39,111 nt of DNA, taken from Candidatus Schmidhempelia bombi str. Bimp. Its GTDB lineage: Bacteria > Pseudomonadota > Gammaproteobacteria > Enterobacterales > Orbaceae. A program made the position numbers and the translations under genes. The notes below the pieces were generated by a model. That model had not been told where the DNA came from, made no database searches, and was given only the letters and a program-made list of their open reading frames with translations. Positions 37,222-39,111 of this stretch are shown here, piece after piece (position 1 is the first letter of the stretch; the number at the start of each line of letters is the position of its first letter). The stretch spans positions 1 through 39,111 of the forward strand of contig NZ_AWGA01000059.1 in the NCBI RefSeq assembly GCF_000471645.3, written 5' to 3'.

Positions 37222-37775
37222 CCTGTAAAAATATCGTATTGATACAGAAAAAAGCAACGAATCATCAGTAAGTAATCAACGTAATCGTCAGTTCACGGTA
37301 GGACAACAACGAAAAGTGTTTGTGACTGATTTAACTTATGTGAGAGTAGAACAACAATGGCATTACTTTTGTGTGATTGTTGATGTGAGCAATCGGTAAA
37401 TCGTGGGACGAGGAGTTGGAAAACATAAAAATACTCAATTGGTTATGGATGCTATCAGCCAAATCCCTATTAACTTAAATTCAGTTGAGTTATTTCATTT
37501 AGATAGAGGAAAAGCGTTTGATAACCATTTAATTGATGAATGTTTAAAGTGATTTGGTATTCAGTGTTCATTAGGTCAAGGGATATCTCTATGACAATGC
37601 AGTTATTGAATTGACATTTAAAGCAGTGAAAACTGAATTTGTGTAAAATATGGTATTTGATTCATTTGAGCAGCTTAAGTTGCAATTTGATCACTATGTA
37701 GATTTGTTTAATGACAATAGGTTTCATTTGGCTTTAAATTACTTATCATCTATTAAATATAAAATAAATCTATGA
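37222..37775 (+). pseudogene. IS3-family OrfB, degenerate (copy 3b)
   Basis: Plus-strand DDE transposase remnant: NRQFTVGQQRKVFVTDLTYV, WHYFCVIVDV, VMDAISQIPINLNSVELFHL, FDNHLIDECLK and the C-terminal NDNRFHLALNYLSS, ending TGA at 37773-37775. Several in-frame stops and one frame change. The N-terminal domain is missing. Close to orfB of copy 1. Confidence 0.85.
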
Positions 37776-38869
37776 TCTTATCTTTTTTGTGCCAATAAGA
37801 TAAACAAAAACATTCCGATAGATCTTTCCTCCTCAATACTTTTAACATTCACAAACTGCCCATTATTATTGATTTTGCTATTTTAATTTAAATTATTACA
37901 GCTTGATTATCTTTAGAGATAAACTCTAATTATTATTGAAATAATAGATTACATTATATAATATTATTGCTGATGTGATTAAAAAGATATTTCTAATGAA
38001 CAGAATTTGTCAACTTAGAGAAAAAGGAAATATCGTGGAAGAAAATTAGATCTATCTCAACATGTAATTTTGTTCTATCAATCTGAGTGGAGAGATATTG
38101 ATTTAAATACTTACCAAAAAAATCACAAATTTTTTAGTAGAAATAGAGTAAAAGTATTAATTGACGTTATTTTGCAACTTAAAAAGATCATACTTAACCT
38201 TTTATAAGAGGTGATTGATGACATATTTAATGATCGCCTTTAGTTATTGAACGTGAACTTGTTGCCTTTATTAATCTAAATATAACAGAGTTAGTCAATG
38301 GCAAGAACAATTTCCATTACTGGCGTGACTTAACTATCAGTAGAGCAAAACACTAATTCGAAGAAAAAAAGAATGCTAATTACAGCTTATTAACACCGAG
38401 ATAAACGTAATAGAACAAAATGGTATTTAATTAATTATTTAAATCTTGATGGTGTAATGAAAAATTCAAATAGTCGAAATGATGAATATAAATGTCATTC
38501 TGTAAAGATAAAAATAATCAAACTGACGAAATGCAAGGGATCAAATTAATTAAACTATTACCAAAGATTACTAAAGATGCTATTGCATATAAATTGCAAA
38601 AACCAAAGTTAGCGAAGCAAATGCATGATGATTTTAAACTAAACTACTATTAAAACTTAACTGATAAATTAACCGCATAGCATATATTACGAACATTAAT
38701 CCAACGCTAAAAATAGTTTGAGCTACAAGGAACAAGGCGTTAGCTACAATAAACTAAGTGACTATCCACCTATTGAGATAGTGCAAAAGTCATCATAAAT
38801 CCAAAAAATAGATAATAACGCAAATAAAATTGAATATAGTCCAAAATAAAAAGAATAAGAGGAGTAACA
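37776..38869. other. Decayed phage-like region, no intact gene
   Basis: About 1.1 kb of AT-rich sequence with only short open stretches. One plus-strand stretch ending TAA near 38206 reads KLDLSQHVILFYQSEW and then about 40 more codons, but has no start codon. Another near 38540-38653 contains LIKLLPKITKDAIAYKLQK. I do not recognise either. Between an integrase fragment and a likely antiterminator gene, this is probably the ruined early region of a prophage. Confidence 0.5.
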
Positions 38870-39111
38870 ATGAGAGAAACAAGAGATATTTTAACAGCAT
38901 GGAAAAATACACGTATTTTAAAGCGCATGGGGATAGAATATCCATTTAAATCAGTGGGTATAAACGGCGCCCCAACCGAATTTGATTATCGCCAATATCT
39001 TACGGAAGATGAAGCGCAGATCGTCGATAAAGCAGTTTTAACCTTAAAAAATGATAATTATTCACAATGGATTGTATTAACAGCGTATTATTTACGTGAA
39101 ATTTCATGCAA
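38870..39111 (+). CDS. Probable phage antitermination protein Q-like (partial)
   Basis: The first 80 codons of a gene cut by the window end, beginning MRETRDILTAWKNTRIL. AGAGGAG lies five bases before the ATG, a strong site in contrast to the decayed DNA before it. The middle LTEDEAQIVDKAVLTLKNDN followed by WIVLTAYYLREIS resembles the sigma-like helix-turn-helix of lambdoid antiterminator Q-family proteins. In such phages Q precedes lysis and structural genes, which would lie beyond the window. Assignment is by pattern only. Confidence 0.5.
   Translation, partial: MRETRDILTAWKNTRILKRMGIEYPFKSVGINGAPTEFDYRQYLTEDEAQIVDKAVLTLKNDNYSQWIVLTAYYLREISC

Noticed and set aside
38036-38206. Open plus-strand stretch as a gene
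   Set aside because: No start codon or ribosome site, flanked by stops, no family recognised; treated as decayed sequence.
1-39111. CRISPR array or rRNA genes
   Set aside because: No regularly spaced short repeats and no 16S, 23S or 5S sequence seen.

Overview
The window looks like a chromosomal segment of a low-GC gammaproteobacterium. The housekeeping genes (gltIJKL, lnt-corC-ybeY, rsfS-rlmH, fabB, sppA, lptD-surA-rsmA-apaH, pcnB, serC) resemble enterobacterial proteins closely, but gene order and base composition differ from Escherichia coli. An Orbaceae-like (Gilliamella/Frischella-type) insect-gut bacterium is my best guess. That is an inference from gene content and AT-richness, not from a database match.

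Layout. 1-190: two tandem tRNA-Arg genes (ACG, UCG). 191-3580: accessory DNA with decayed IS3-family elements on both sides of a GT32-like glycosyltransferase that starts with TTG. 3581-7500: a complete wza-wzb-wzc export/tyrosine-kinase operon, with no polysaccharide synthesis genes beside it and its own terminator. 7925-11144: the glutamate/aspartate ABC transporter gltI-gltJ-gltK-gltL (minus strand), with a strong intercistronic hairpin. 11301-15010: lnt, corC, ybeY, rlmH, rsfS in one minus-strand run. 15190-16398: fabB behind a promoter with a perfect FabR-like palindrome. 16581-17754: queE, queD, an unlisted 25-codon leader ORF and a preQ1-I riboswitch. 17927-26902: sppA, then apaH, rsmA, surA, lptD and pcnB (all minus strand); pcnB has an ATT start as in E. 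coli. 27138-28650: serC and a YjeI-like lipoprotein. 28851-28927: tRNA-Ile2 (CAU).

28886-36710 is a P2-like prophage remnant integrated in the tRNA-Ile2 gene. It is bounded by a 42-bp direct repeat of the tRNA 3' half. It keeps the tail block tail-fibre-assembly fragment-FI-FII-E/E'-T-U-D-ogr in P2 order, including the TTTTTTG frameshift site in E. The tape-measure gene is broken. A glycosyltransferase on the opposite strand sits where P2 carries its Z/fun cargo gene, directly behind a run of nine G.

36738-39111 starts with an integrase C-terminal fragment just outside the second repeat. It continues with nested IS3 remnants, about 1.1 kb of decayed sequence and the start of a probable phage antiterminator gene. 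This suggests a second prophage in tandem at the same site.

The most novel candidate is the queD leader. The riboswitch tail carries the Shine-Dalgarno sequence of a short ORF rather than of queD. That ORF is rich in His, Tyr and Asn codons, the codons read by queuosine-modified tRNAs, which suggests two-level sensing of precursor and product. The second candidate is the G9-preceded glycosyltransferase in the prophage cargo site.
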